DNA from: Pseudoscleropodium purum
Taxonomy: Eukaryota > Streptophyta > Bryopsida > Hypnales > Brachytheciaceae
DNA length: 64,000 nt
Assembly: GCA_963969395.1 (NCBI GenBank)
Contig: OZ017800.1
Coordinates: 20,988,479 to 21,052,478 of the forward strand
Direction of reading: 5' to 3'
The translations under genes were made by a program, and so were the position numbers. Under the pieces are notes generated by a model. That model was not told the origin of the DNA and searched no databases. It saw only the letters and a program-made list of their open reading frames with translations. Each line of letters begins with the position of its first letter. The stretch's first letter is position 1. Of the stretch, positions 36,951-49,189 are shown piece by piece.

Positions 36951-36973
36951 TCGATCGATCGATCGATCGATCT
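36951..36973. repeat. (CGAT)n microsatellite just upstream of a start codon
   Basis: Five tandem CGAT units in a 23-bp self-complementary run, ending about 11 bp upstream (on the minus strand) of the ATG of the secreted-protein gene, so it lies in its 5' leader or promoter. Confidence 0.8.
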
Positions 36974-37840
36974 CCAACACCAAAACGAACCACCCAATTT
37001 CGATCGATCTCACACAAACCCAGACACCTTCCAACTCAACCTCATCGATCTCCAAACCCAAAATGATCGAATGGGTCAAGTTAGTAATGATCCGAGCTCA
37101 TATCAAGCTAATTTCCTTTTCAACAATAATTCGGAGAGCGAGCACCAGGCGGGGCACCAGGCTGGAGCTAGCTCTGTACGTAGGTGGAGCAGGTTTGCTG
37201 TAGTAGGCCAGGCCCGACCTCGTGCTTGCAAGATGGATAGATAGATAGAAAGAAAGCTAGGATCTGCGAGTGCACATGGTGCAAAAAACAATAATGCAAG
37301 GCCGGTCCAAAACCCAAATGGAGTGAGGAGTGTGCATCCACTGGAGCCATTTAGCTGGCATGGCTGCATTATGAAGCATCCGAGGTTCAGTTGTGGGCCT
37401 CCTTCGACCGTTTCTCACTTGCTTTTGCTGTGCGAGCGTGGGTGACGACGACGGATGGCCTGTTGCTGTTGCTGTTGCTGTACACGATGCCATTCAAGTG
37501 GGAAATTCGGTGTTGGTTGGGAGTTGGGATCGAGTTCAATTTGGACCTTTGGGAGCCTGAAAGTCCGGGCGTTTCGCATTTGTCAGGAGGAGGAGCAGAC
37601 CGTCAGTACTGTCGGAGTCTGCCAATTTGACTGCCGTGGGACAAGCCGGAGCTTGGATTTTGACTGACTGACCGACCAAGGAACAAACAAAGATGAGTTT
37701 TGTAAATAGAGAAATGAAAAATGGTTTTTGTCACTGCAGGAGGCAACTGACTTTGAGTTTGCAGGTGCATTTAAACTCAAACTTCGGAAACAGGGACATT
37801 CACTGTAGTGGTGTAGCTTAGAGCCTTCTTAGAGCCTTAG
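36974..37840. other. GC-richer upstream region of the secreted-protein gene
   Basis: No gene is supported. Overlapping open frames on both strands (37103-37780) have low-complexity composition, for example a (TGTTGC)n stretch at 37460-37482 that gives a Cys run in one frame. It is plausible promoter and leader DNA of the minus-strand gene. Confidence 0.4.
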
Positions 37841-37849
37841 ACTGAGGAG

Positions 37850-38300
37850 GCGGTTTAACCCTTAAACGCCGAAGGGGTGACCCTTGAAATCATCCTTTTG
37901 TATTTCCATGTGAATCACTACAGTAGCTTCCTAAATTGCAAAAGTAGTCATTGCAAGTCAAATTATTGTAGAAGATCTTCCCTTTCCAAAACAAATTTTG
38001 ATGATGAATAGTTAAACTTCCATCCTATAGTTTGATTCCATGTCATCTAGCAGACACAAAATCTCCACCTCATCATTCAAGGGTTGAGGTTGAGGGATCA
38101 ATTAACTTTTGAAGGACAAAGGGGTGACCTCGGAAATCATTTCTTTTCATTACCGTGTAAATCATTGGCCTAAAATATTGCAAAAGTACTCATTGGAAGT
38201 TAAGCTACTATAGAAGACCTTCTTTTTTCCCACAAAATTTGGAGGATGAATAGTTGCACTTCTATCCTACACAACAAGATTCTTTATCATTCATCGATCA
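37850..38300. repeat. Two-copy direct repeat, about 240-bp period
   Basis: Copy 1 is about 37865-38065 and copy 2 about 38105-38300. Both contain GAAGGGGTGACC / AAAGGGGTGACC, GAAATCATCCTTTT / GAAATCATTTCTTTT, TTGCAAAAGTA and GTCATTGxAAGT, TAGAAGATCTTCC / TAGAAGACCTTCT, and GATGATGAATAGTT / GAGGATGAATAGTT. Non-coding. Confidence 0.75.
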
Positions 38301-38309
38301 AAAAATGGC

Positions 38310-40064
38310 CGCCATGTTGTTTATGAGTTAAACGATTTTGGAGCAGATCATGAGTAGTATGAGGTAGTGGAAAATTTTTCCAAGTAGGAAGATAGGAAAT
38401 ACTATATATGAGTGCCGAAATACTTTCTTTTTCTTGAGTAAAGGGTTTTAGCAGCTATAAATTTTGATGATACATTTTGACATTTCAGCATCTAGATTTG
38501 TTTGTGTTCAACAACTTTTAGGTTTACTTGTTTTGAAAAACTTGTCATGTGGGGCTTAAAGTGTGATGTAAATTTTCAAAAAAATTCAAAAATTAGGCAA
38601 TATAGATGAAAAAAATTTGCAACATTTTGGACATTTCACTTGTAATATTCCAAACATTTAAACATCCCAAAAAATACTTAATTTATGTCTGAATCTGACC
38701 TTTACATAGGGTATGAGAATTACAAATTGTTTAGAATTTTATTCCCAAAATTGAAATTATTGTGAATCTTGTAAGCCAAAAATTACTCTTTACCAAGTAG
38801 CCAATGTCTAGAGTCTTTCAATTCCAATCATTCAAGAACTACTTTCTCACTTACCCTTTCTTACTTTCTTGTTCACTACTTCAGGACATGTATCATAACT
38901 TTACTAGTTCCAACCTTAAAAAGGACCCAAAATAACACATTCCAAACTTCAGTTGGAATTCTATTCCAGCCTTATTTGGAAATATTGCAGCCTACAAGTT
39001 AAGTACTAGGCGTGGTTGACAATTGTTGCCTTAACCTTACACCAAGACTTGAACAAAGAACCACTCAAATTTCTCTAGGCTAAGGTATATGCATCCATTA
39101 TAGTAAAACTTCTAATAAAGTAATGAAGTAATCTTGACTAGTATACCCCATGCCATTGCTATGATCAAAATAAAAGTAAAAGTAATTTTCTAATTTTTTA
39201 TTTTTAAAAAAACTCAAAAATCCATAACTTTTACACCTTAAGTTCGAATGCCACAAAACAAAGCATGTTCACCCCTCGTTGCAGAGACTTTTCCAATAGT
39301 ATTAAGAACACAACTAGGGGATGCATAATCTAAGGGCCACTTTACACCTAGAGGCCGGGTCAATTTTCCTTAAAGCCAATTGCACCAAATTTCAGCCACT
39401 TTGGGGCTAGAGGCTAGCCTTTACTACTCATCATAATAAGATTATGATAGGATCCGATTCTCTCACAAGTGAGGATTCTTGGCCTCTAGTACAATAAATT
39501 AGCCCAACCTCCAAATGTAAAGCAATCCTAAAAAATCTCAATGTAACAAAACAAATAGTCTATCTTAAGGTATGGATTATTAGGCCTAGACCACTTTGCA
39601 TACAAATGTCATGAATGCAAATAACCCTCCCTAATGTAATTAATCTCTTCAATGTAATGTGTCAACCTAGTACCAACCCAATTCTTTATGGAAGTCATCT
39701 ATTATATTGATACTTGTAACAAGGGAGCATATTTACAACTATTAAACATAAATTATTCTTACTAGCTATTATTGGCATATGAAAGAGGACTCCAAGACAT
39801 TTCAACATGCATTATTAAGACATTATATAAATAAGTTATAAAAAGTTCAAAGTTGAATGTTTATATAACATTGCATAAACCCATAGAGATTTTCCCTTAT
39901 TGGAATATATTTATCTATATAGATACCTTCTATTGTAACTTCTATTTAATTTCCAATGCATGAGTGGTTGAATCCTTCTATTCCATAGTGCATTATATAT
40001 GTTGTGAGGTAGTCTTCCAATGAAAATGCAAGAGCAATCTCTAGATATAGGGGAACAAAAGGGG
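38310..40064. other. AT-rich desert, no gene seen
   Basis: No open frame with coding character on either strand and no recognisable element. The text is mostly A/T-rich unique-looking sequence, presumably old repeats. Confidence 0.55.
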
Positions 40065-41035
40065 ACACATCAACAATGTTCAACCCCTAAATGATTTTGA
40101 CTATTGTTTTCACCAAAACTGCTCCAAAATTGCCATTTCTATTACAAGTACGAAATTATAGAAGAAAAAAATGGGGGGACATGTGTAAGTATAGAATCTT
40201 GTATTATGCTAGTTTGGAAAGATGTGTAAAAAATTCAAAAATTTCCACCATGTAGATTGTAAGATATTAGCATTTGAAGTGACAAAAATCATTTTTTTGG
40301 CCTTGCAAAAATCCAAGCAACTACACTTTATAAGGTCATATTTGTATGAAAAAATGTCCAAATGGTGTTCAGTCTTTGAATTTATTCTTTGAGTCAAGTT
40401 GGCTAAATGTTTGAAAATTTTCAGATCATTTGGAATTGTACAACATATAGGAAAAAATAGTAAGTAGACAGAGGGAGCAAATGATTCAAAATACTAAATT
40501 ATTAACAATTTATCTATAGAATTGAAAAATGTCAATCCCAATGGTAGAAATGTTGTAAAGAAAAATGTACATCTAATATTTTATTTTTTTTCACAAATAT
40601 TGAAAATTGAGTTAAATAAAAGACTTCAAAGTTTGTCTTCGAGTAGAGATTGAATAACAACCCACAGACTCCTACAAACTAAAATTCTTCATGACTTTTG
40701 ACTCATCAATTAAAATGGAATGATTCAAAGCTTTCCAAGTATATATAAATCTAGAGAACCAAATTTTAATTTAATTTTTTTTTAAAGTGAATTTTAAAGA
40801 AGTTTTTTTGCTACCCGAGTTGCCCACTGAGTTTTGAAAATACATATCATACAATAACTTCTTAACCATGTAGTCAAGAGTTATGAAAATTGTCGAGCCT
40901 TAAAGCTACTCCTTGGTCACATATCATGTTAAAATTTTTAAGAAAAATAAATAAAAGCTCCATTCATAGTGAGCTACGTAAAATTCCTATGTTGCCAAAA
41001 AAATGTAGTTTGGGCATTTAGAGGTTAATAAAATA
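40065..41035 (+). mobile_element. ~950-bp TIR element, family G, copy A
   Basis: It begins with AACCCCTAAATGATTTTGAC and ends with GGGCATTTAGAGGTTAAT; the inverse of the far end in copy D (AACCCCTAAAGGACCAGACT) is similar to the start, so the family has terminal inverted repeats of about 28 bp. Internal blocks shared with the other copies include GCATTTGAAGTGACAAAAAT, GGAATTGTACAACATATAGG and GTCAATCCCAATGGTxGAAA. No transposase is encoded. Confidence 0.65.
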
Positions 41036-41740
41036 TTGTTATTGGTGTACCAAAAATTGTCATTAGGCCCCTACATTTAGGTTGTGTACATCTTGTATTA
41101 TCAATGTCCACATATTATACTCTTTTGGATTCAAATGACAATGTTGCATTATGGACAATGATGAGTATGGATGCACATAACTTAATAAGAGCCAAATGGA
41201 GAGAGAAAAGTTTTCTATGTACAAATAAATATACACTATAAGGGGGGAAAATTGTGTTTCAATTTTGTTTGTTTGTTTGTTTCTTTAGTTCTATTTTTGT
41301 AGTTCAAATGGCATAATATTTGTTCCTTATCACCAATTGAAGTAAATAACTAATGTCTTCACTTATCTTTGAAAAAGTTCTAAAAAATCTCACCAAAAAT
41401 TGATAGGTACTTGAACAAATTTTCTATTGTGAAGCAAGGTGACAATGCTTTTTTAGGAATTAATTAACAATTGAAGCTTAGAATCCAATAATGCTAGTAT
41501 GCAAGCCTAGAAATGCAAGCATATGAGCTTTTAGCCCAAATATAAGTAGGTACTCTACAACCATTGAAAGTGCCCACAACATACATATCTATGACATAAG
41601 AACCCTGTAATAAACAAAATTGTGTGTGTATATATAGCAGCTAGTCATTCTGGTTGCAATAAATTGGCTTCACTTAAATGTCTTACAACTTATTCAAGTT
41701 GATGAGTTGCTTTGAAGTTTTGTTGAAAATTCATGGAAAA
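41036..41740. other. AT-rich spacer between repeats
   Basis: No gene. A (TTTG)n microsatellite lies at about 41263-41284. Confidence 0.5.
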
Positions 41741-41939
41741 AATTCAAGAATAAAAACCTTAAATATGAAAAGGTTTTCTTGTTACTCAACTTGTTTGTGC
41801 TCAAATCAAAAAGACTAAATTTGACTTAACTTTGTAACTCTTAAGCCTAATCCTTTGAAACTTGAATTGTAATCAAGGTATTCCTTGTGTATCATCCATG
41901 TACAAAATTCCACCTAGAAGATCAAAAAATAGAGATTGC

Positions 41940-42700
41940 AATTTCTTACCCAAAAATGATTATCCTCTAAAACACCAAGGCCTTTTTTCATAAAAACCAC
42001 TCAATAATAAACAAAACGTGTTTTTCTTCACCTTTTGTGATTAGATTATACGACTTCGAATTTTGTGAACTTAAAATTCTTGCAATATACATGTTGATTT
42101 CATAATTTTTCACATTTAATAATTGAGTTGAGAATCTAAAGAAAAAAAATTAATTTAAAAACGAGATTTTCAATCTTTAAAAAATTATTAAGCAAATGTA
42201 GATATAAAATAGATGGAAGGAAAAATTAAATTTTTTACAATTTTGAGGTGGAATTGAAATACATTGATTCCAATGGTGAGATTATTTCAGCAAACAAACT
42301 AAATACTAAGAAACTACATCTTTTTTAATTGTGAAATTTGAATCAGAAAACAAATTTAACATGTTATTTTCTCAAAAAGATTTCCTTTAATTTTCACATC
42401 ACTAATCCAAATAGAATGAGTCATAGCTCTTCATATAGAAAAATAATAATTTAGGAAAAAGATAATTTAGGAAAACTGATGTCAAGTATTTTCATTTAAT
42501 TTTATTGTCCAACAAATTCTATTTTGAGTTTAGGGTGGTATAACTTTTGCTCCTAGACACCAATTGAAATTAAAAATTATATATTTTTAAAGCTAATGTT
42601 TATTTATTTATTTTTAATTTAAAAAAAATTTAGATTATAAGAACCTACTCAAACTTTCATGTATATCCATTCTAAGGGGACAATGGTGCCTTAGGAATTA
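41940..42700 (+). repeat. Dispersed repeat, family H, copy 1
   Basis: Partly collinear with 51600-52390. Shared blocks include GATTAGATTATACGAC / GACTAGATTATAAGGC, AACTTAAAATTxTTGCA, GAATTGAGTTGAGA, TGGAAGGAAAAAxTAAATT, and a TGGxATAACTTTTGCT block near 42538 and 52213. It contains no intact coding sequence. Confidence 0.55.
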
Positions 42701-42770
42701 AAGACCCCCCAATTATCCCTTAATTTGGAGGAGTCTAAGATGATACAATTTTCTTTGAGAGTATACAACA

Positions 42771-43038
42771 ACTCTCAAAATGTCATTAGAAGGGATTTTA
42801 GGCCAAGCGAAGGCTATTTTCGGCCTATTTCTGAGGCAATAAAAGAAAACGGTTTGTCAAAAAGAAAAAATTTCAAAAAGAAAAAGAAATCAAAATTAAA
42901 ATTTCTAAAATAAAAAAATAAAAAATAAAAAATTGATGTAACACTATCTCAAGCTAGCAAAGTTTCCACATGGTCGAGACAATTTTTAAGGACTAAGAAC
43001 TCGCAATCTTCCCAAGGCCTCAAAGTTCATCCAATATT
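42771..43038. mobile_element. Foldback MITE-like element, family F, copy 3
   Basis: It starts GTCATTAGAAGGGATTTTAGG, has an A-rich centre next to TTTCCACATGGTC, and ends CCCAAGGCCTCAAAGTTCAT. The layout matches the other family F copies; the ends are approximate. Confidence 0.5.
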
Positions 43039-43039
43039 T

Positions 43040-44510
43040 TGTATATTTATAAAAATTGTCATAGCTAATTGAGTAATTAGAGATTTTCAAAAAAATTTAG
43101 ACATGTTGTGGTACAAATAACACATGTGTATAAAATCAATTTTCATTTTTTTTTTTTTTAACTAATCATAATATTTTAAGAATTTAATCAAACCTATTAC
43201 TGAAAAAAAAACCTTTTAAATATAAATAATTTTTTTCCAAGATTATTTAGTAAGTAGAATTAGAATTCTCCTTGGAATTTTTCATCAAGAATTTGACAAA
43301 TTTTAAAACTTTAATGAGTGACATATTACTAACTAAAATATAACTCTAAATACTTATGATTTTCATAATTTACTCCAAAAATCACCCAAAAATTGTGGAA
43401 ATTTAAAATGTCTATAATATGCATATATATATATATGAATTTTTGAAAATTTATAAAAAAACAAAACTATTTGGACTCATCTTTTAGTCAATATTATTTC
43501 ACTTACTAAAGAATCTTGAAAAATAATTACTAGCACTAATTTTTTTGTTTGTTACAAATTTGATTAAATTATTAAAAAATAAAAAATAAATTGAAATTTT
43601 TTTAAATGATTTTATACAAGTGTATTGATTTTATTTCAACATATTTAAATTTTCTTGAAAAAAGTTTAATTTTTCAATCAACTATGGCAAATTTGAAAAT
43701 GTGAGAGCCATTGCATTTGATGATATATTCCCCGTCATTAAGAAATGGTATAGCTAAATTGCAACACAATCTTGGGGCAACATCACTTTTGAGGGACGAA
43801 TGTACACACTTCAATGACTAAATGAATTTTCATCTACATTTTGTATAGACATAAATAGCTTTATTGCTTTAGTGGAGACTCCACTTTATACATTTCCCAA
43901 ATTTGATGAAATAAGAAGTGATATGTCACTAATTCATGTTAAATGTAAATTGAAGAAAGAAATATGTACCTCTATATTAGAAAATGTTATTGAACCTAAG
44001 ATATTTTAGGACCTCCTACCTAATTTCAAGATCTAAGGCAACAAGTGAAAGTGAAGGCTATGCAACAAGGAGAAGGAGAGAGATGGTAGATTGCCTCAAA
44101 GTAAGGGATCCCAGAGAATGGCTGAGTTGCATGGATAGCCCAAATAATACCCACCAACTCTAGATTCCCCACCTATGTTGAAATCCAACTACTAAAAGAT
44201 AACGACATTTCTTTTCAATTGCTTTCTAAAATCAATCATTTTAGATTCTTGCCTAAAATGTATTGTGACTATTCATGAGAGTCTAATGGTTAGTTTTTAA
44301 AGTATCTATTTTTAGCACTTTGAATATTCATAGCTTATTCATATGGTGTCCAAAAAATGCATTCTAAGAGAATCTAGAATCTCATGTGATTACTACCAAG
44401 ACCCTATAAAAAAATTGATATAATAATAGGCCCCTTGTTAAATTGCTTATTTTGCGCCATTGTAGGTGTAGTTACCTAATACAATGACCTCATGGATGAT
44501 GGACGGGGAT
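43040..44510. other. AT-rich desert, no gene seen
   Basis: No supportable open frame. Long A and T runs and a short (AT)n tract near 43421 are the only visible features. Confidence 0.55.
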
Positions 44511-44524
44511 TCATTTGTTCCTCC

Positions 44525-44780
44525 ACCCAACAAATCTTGGCTAGGGAAGATTGTCCCATCCTTATTGCCCCAACCTAGAGTAAATGCAAAAATTGCCCCC
44601 TATTTTGTGCCAAGTAAATTTGGTATTTCTTCATCTCTCATATCTAATTTGGGGCTTCTAATTACATATATGAATTCAGAATTTGCAAACTTCATCATAG
44701 GTGACAAATAAAAAATTTCAATGTTTTTTCCATGGATAAAACACGGGACAATGAGGAGGTCAATCCTCCTTGGCCCAAAG
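44525..44780 (-). mobile_element. MITE family J, copy C (inverted)
   Basis: The reverse complement of this stretch aligns with 45795-46016, including TGAAATTTTTTATTTG, GCAAATTCTG and GCACAAAATAGGGGG. Inverted ends resemble GGAAGATTGTCCCATCCTTA and GGAGGATTGACCTCCTCATT. The open frames across it on both strands are by-products. Confidence 0.65.
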
Positions 44781-45098
44781 TCTTTTTGCACTTCATCTCC
44801 TTAATGTCAATTCAAATGCAAAATGTGACAAAAATGACATGATTTTTATCACTTAATTTCAATAGGCATGCATTGTAGCTATAGCTACGAGTTTTTTAAA
44901 GTAAAGATTTGGGGAAATTCAACCACATTAGGAAATATGACAAAAATAATGTAATTTTTTCCCCACCAAAGACTTTGTCTTTGAATTCAATGATTTGTTT
45001 CCTCATTCACGAAAAGTTGTCCCTTTATTTTTATTTTCAAATGACGTGCTTTTTTCCCCCCAATTTTATTTTTTCATTTTTTTTGGACACAAATGAAT

Positions 45099-45227
45099 CC
45101 ATTAGAAGATTTTGAGGGGGTTGAAAGGGCCGTTTCAAGGCTGTTCCCATAGAGCGGCAAGTTCCCAGAGTCTGAAAATCTCAAGGAACTCTCAACCCTC
45201 CAAAGCAACCTAAAAATCTTCTAATGG
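45099..45227. mobile_element. Short foldback element, family F-like
   Basis: A 129-bp element with inverted ends CCATTAGAAGATTTTGAGG and CCTAAAAATCTTCTAATGG. It resembles the ends of the longer family F copies but lacks their A-rich centre. Similar ~75-bp sequences lie on either side (near 44870-44925 and 45310-45372, sharing AAGTAAAGATTTGGGGAAAT). Confidence 0.7.
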
Positions 45228-45794
45228 AAATTTCATTGCTTACCCCTCAATTTTTTTTTTTTAATTGTTTCTTTTTAAACAAATGAAGGTGAACTTGCTC
45301 CTCAATTTCAATGGGCAATTGGGCATGTAAAGCTTACTGTAGCTGCAAGGGTTTCCAAGTAAAGATTTGGGGAAATTTAGCCAGATTTGGGGCCACTGCC
45401 ATGAATCCGTGCCACCGAAGAACTTTGTGTCCACATGCTTTTAACTTTTGGTACGGTGCTCTCACTAGGACGACGCGTGATTGGTCCATGTGTTTTTTAT
45501 TATTGGAATAAGATATTCAACCCTACACGATACCATGATACCATAAATGATGATACCGTCACGTACAAAAAGGAATAGTAACTGAAGTTGTCGGTTGTTG
45601 ACAAAATAATCCGGTCAACAAATAATAAAAAATATATACTAATATATGGATATACTACTATTTATTTTATTTTATTTATTACCATGCCTTTTGCCAGGCA
45701 AAAATTCTGGTAAGAACATTTTAATTACCCTTTGGGAACGTCACTTACTCTAGGCATTGATGCAAGGGCCAGGGACGGAGGATTGCCACGGCCT

Positions 45795-46016
45795 GGGAGG
45801 ATTGACCCCTCTATTTCAGTGTTTTACCCTTTAGAAAACACTGAAATTTTTTATTTGCCACATATGATAAAATTTGCAAATTCTGGATTTGTATTTGCAA
45901 TCAGAGACCCCAAATTAGGTAGGGGATGAGATGAAATACAAAATTTAAGCAACACAAAATAGGGGGTAATTTTGACATTTACTCTTTGGCAAGGCAATAG
46001 AGGGGTCAATCCTCCC
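45795..46016 (+). mobile_element. MITE family J, copy A, perfect 21-bp inverted ends
   Basis: A 222-bp element whose first 21 bases (45795-45815, beginning GGGAGGATTGACCCCTC) are the exact reverse complement of its last 21 (45996-46016). It carries no ORF of its own. It is followed directly by copy B. Confidence 0.8.
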
Positions 46017-46240
46017 TGGATGGATTGCCACCCCTTTACTGCCCCATGTTTTATCCCTGAAATTATTTTTTTTGCTACATATGATAAAATTCGCAAATTC
46101 TGAATTCATATCTGCAATCAGTGGATCCAAACTAGGTACAAGAGGTGCAAAAAATACATCATTTACGTCACACAAAGGAGGGGTTAATTTTTTACATTTA
46201 CCCTTGAATGGGGCAATAAAGGGATCAATCCTCTTTGGCA
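46017..46240 (+). mobile_element. MITE family J, copy B, tandem to copy A
   Basis: About 224 bp with inverted ends GGATTGCCACCCCTTTACTG and, at the right, CAATAAAGGGATCAATCC. The interior is collinear with copy A (CTACATATGATAAAATTCGC, GCAAATTCTGAATTCATATC). Confidence 0.7.
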
Positions 46241-46734
46241 AGTGGCTCTTACAAGTTCTTCAAAGGGTAGAACGACACCCCAATATTGACAGTTTTTTCT
46301 ACCCCTATTAGGTGGGTGGTCCAAATGATGATTTTTATTTTTTATTTTATTTTTTAACATTACATTATGAATTTTCAAAGTTGAAAAGCGTATGATGTCA
46401 CTAGACTATACTTTAATGGATACCACTTGAAGCATGAAATGTTCAAACTTCTATTGGTTGTTGTAAAGAACTATAATTCAATTTTCATTAGTTGGCCTTG
46501 AAGCCTTGTAAATTGTGGGCTTGAAGTCATTGTATATGTAATATATAGAAGCTTTTGCAAAGTCCACATTCTATCCAAACAATAGAGGGGTAGCATTAGA
46601 AAACATGGCATTTCTCAGTTCATCTACCATACACACATAGTATAAATCAATAGTATAAGGATTTAAAAAAAATACTATTTACTATTTATCAAGTAGCCAT
46701 GATACAAGAGGCTCACTTTTTGTTTCATTAAAGA

Positions 46735-47640
46735 CTAAAGTTCCTTGACTATGTTTTTGCCAAGATGCTCCAAAACTACCATTTCTTGTACAAATTTCAA
46801 AATTTAGAAAAAAATATATTTTTGGACACATGTAACCATAGGATCTTGTAGTAAACTAGTTTGAGAAGATGCAAAAAAACCCTTTAGAAACTTCCACCAT
46901 GTAGATTGCAAGATATTAGCATTTGAAGTGACAAAAATCATTTTTTTATCCTTGCAAAAAACCAAGCAGTTGAACTTTACAAGGTCAAATTTGTATGAAA
47001 AAATGTTTAAAATGATTGCAATTCCTTGGATTCATTCTTCAAGGCGTGATGGCTACATGCTTGAAAAATCTTAGATCACTTGGAATTGTACAACATATAG
47101 GAAAAAAAATAGTAAGTAGGTAGTATTAGAGAATGATTCAAAATACAAAATTATTAAGAATTGAAATATGGAATTGAAAAATGTCAATCCCAATGGTTGA
47201 AATGTTGTAACAAACAATTTACATCCTAGGATTTATTTTTTTTCCAAAAATATTGAAAATTGGGTAAGATAAAGGATTTCAAAGTTTATTTTAGAGTAGA
47301 GAATCTATAACTTCCTGCAAACAAAAAATCCTCATAACTTTTGACTTGTTGACAAAAATGGAATGATTCAAAGCTTTCCTTGTATATATAAGTTTAAAAA
47401 ACCAATTTCAAATTTTGATTGTTGAAAAAAATGATTTTTTCAGATCTGCCCGGACTACCCGAGTTCAGAAACAAACTACATATTAGGCTATAACTTTTAA
47501 TTCCTATTTCCAAATGTCATAAAATTTATTGCATATAAAAGATATTCCTTGTTTACACCTTTGATTACAATTTCAGCCTAAAATATGCAAATTTCTGGTC
47601 ACAATGGCCTGCCCAAAATTTCTATACAACCAAAAGAATG
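46735..47640 (+). mobile_element. ~950-bp TIR element, family G, copy B
   Basis: Same orientation as copy A. It begins near CTAAAGTTCCTTGACTATGT and shares GCATTTGAAGTGACAAAAAT, GGAATTGTACAACATATAGG and GTCAATCCCAATGGTTGAAA with it. Together with copy C it forms a palindrome. Confidence 0.7.
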
Positions 47641-47759
47641 CTAAATCATATTTTTTTTGCTTCATGTATGACTTTTATTTCTGGTGCTATTCTTCCGTTG
47701 CGTGCTCTTTATTTGTCACACGAAGACAACTTTTTTCTTTGTAGTTCACGAACACAATC

Positions 47760-48710
47760 TGATCCTTTAGTGGTTACCCCTCTAAAACACCAAATTGCAT
47801 TTTTTGGCTACATAGCAATTTTGGGCAAGTACAAGTGACTAGGGATTTCCACATTTTCAGCCCAAATTTTAATAGAAGGTGCAGCCATGGAATATCTTTC
47901 ATATGCACTAAATTTCATGACATTTGGAAATATGAATCAAAAGTCATGGTCTAATATGTTTGTTTGTTTTTTATAAATGCGCAATCCGGACAAATTTTTA
48001 AAAATCTCTTTTTTTAGAAACAAAAAATTGAAATTGATTTTCTAGATTTATGTATACATAGAAAGCTTTGAATCATTGCCATTTTGATCAATGAGTCAAA
48101 AGATATGAGGGTTTTTTATTTGTGAATAGTTATACATTCTCTACTCTAAATTAAACTTTGCAATCTTTTATCTTACTCAATCTTCAATACTTTTTGAAAA
48201 AAATAAAATCATAGGATATAGACTGTTTACTTTAACATTTTGACCATTGGGATTGGTATTTGTCAATTCTATAATTAAACTCTTAACGATTTAGTATTTT
48301 GAATCATTCTTTACTACCGTCTATTTACTATTTTTCTCCTATATATTGTACAATTCCAAATTATTTGAAAATTTTCAAGCATGTGGCCAACTTGTCTAGG
48401 GAAAAAAATCCAAAGCACCACCATTTGAGACATTTTTTCATAGAAAAATGAGCTTGTGAAGTGTAGCTACCTTGTTTTTTGTATGGATAAAAAAAATGAT
48501 TTTAACACATTTGAATGCTTATATTTTGCAATCCACGTGGTGGAAATTTCTGAATTTTTAACCACATGTTTTCAAGTCAGCAAAATACAAGATCCTATAG
48601 TTACATGTGTCAAAAAAAATTCAAAAATTTGATACTTGTACTAAAAATGGCAGTTTTTGAGTGTTTTGGTGAAAATATAGTCATGAAACTTTAGGAGTTA
48701 ACTCATTTTC
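47760..48710 (-). mobile_element. ~950-bp TIR element, family G, copy C (inverted)
   Basis: Inverse of copy B: CATTTGGAAATATGAATCAAAAG, CTTTGAATCATTGCCATTTTGATCAATGAGTC, TCCTATATATTGTACAATTCC and TGCAATCCACGTGGTGGAAAT are reverse-complement counterparts of copy B blocks (the first two are given as landmarks at about 47932 and 48064). It starts near CCTTTAGTGGTTACCCCTCT and ends at ACTTTAGGAGTTAACTC. Confidence 0.65.
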
Positions 48711-48719
48711 AAGTAAAAT

Positions 48720-49189
48720 CTTATTCAAACTTCCTCACATCAAGCTTTTAATTTCAACCTTTCTATTCAAAGATGTTGTTTTTGACAAACAAATTATTTG
48801 GCTACAACATACTACAACAACAACTAATACAAAAATAGGTATTATTGTTTGTATATTATTATTATAAGCAATTGTCAACTTCATTGCCATTTTTTTTAAC
48901 GTACTTTGAATGTAAAGGGCATTTGAAATTCGCAACCAAAATGTATTCGTTTTAATTCACATTTTGTACTGAATTGACAAAAATTCAATTGTAAGATCTT
49001 CAAAATCATATTGTCTTAGAATTTTTTCAAATTTTCTATCAAATTTTTAACCAAAGATTCTAAAAAACATATTTGCACTCCATATATGGAATGTTGTTAG
49101 CCAAAATCAATCTAATCTAAATGTTTATCTAAATTCATTCCTACTATGACAATTTGTTGTAAAATTAGGGGATGGGGGAAGAGGGGATT
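48720..49189. other. AT-rich spacer
   Basis: No gene is seen. A minus-strand open frame at 48735-48935 is Ile/Val/Thr-rich over an (ACA/ATA)-rich tract and has no motif. Confidence 0.5.

Noticed and set aside
37103..37780. Cys-rich and Leu-rich open frames on both strands
   Set aside because: The Cys run is a (TGTTGC)n microsatellite read in one frame; the others are shadows of the same GC-rich island.
44484..46311. Several 60-100-aa open frames on both strands
   Set aside because: All fall across the three family J MITE copies, which keep no common frame.
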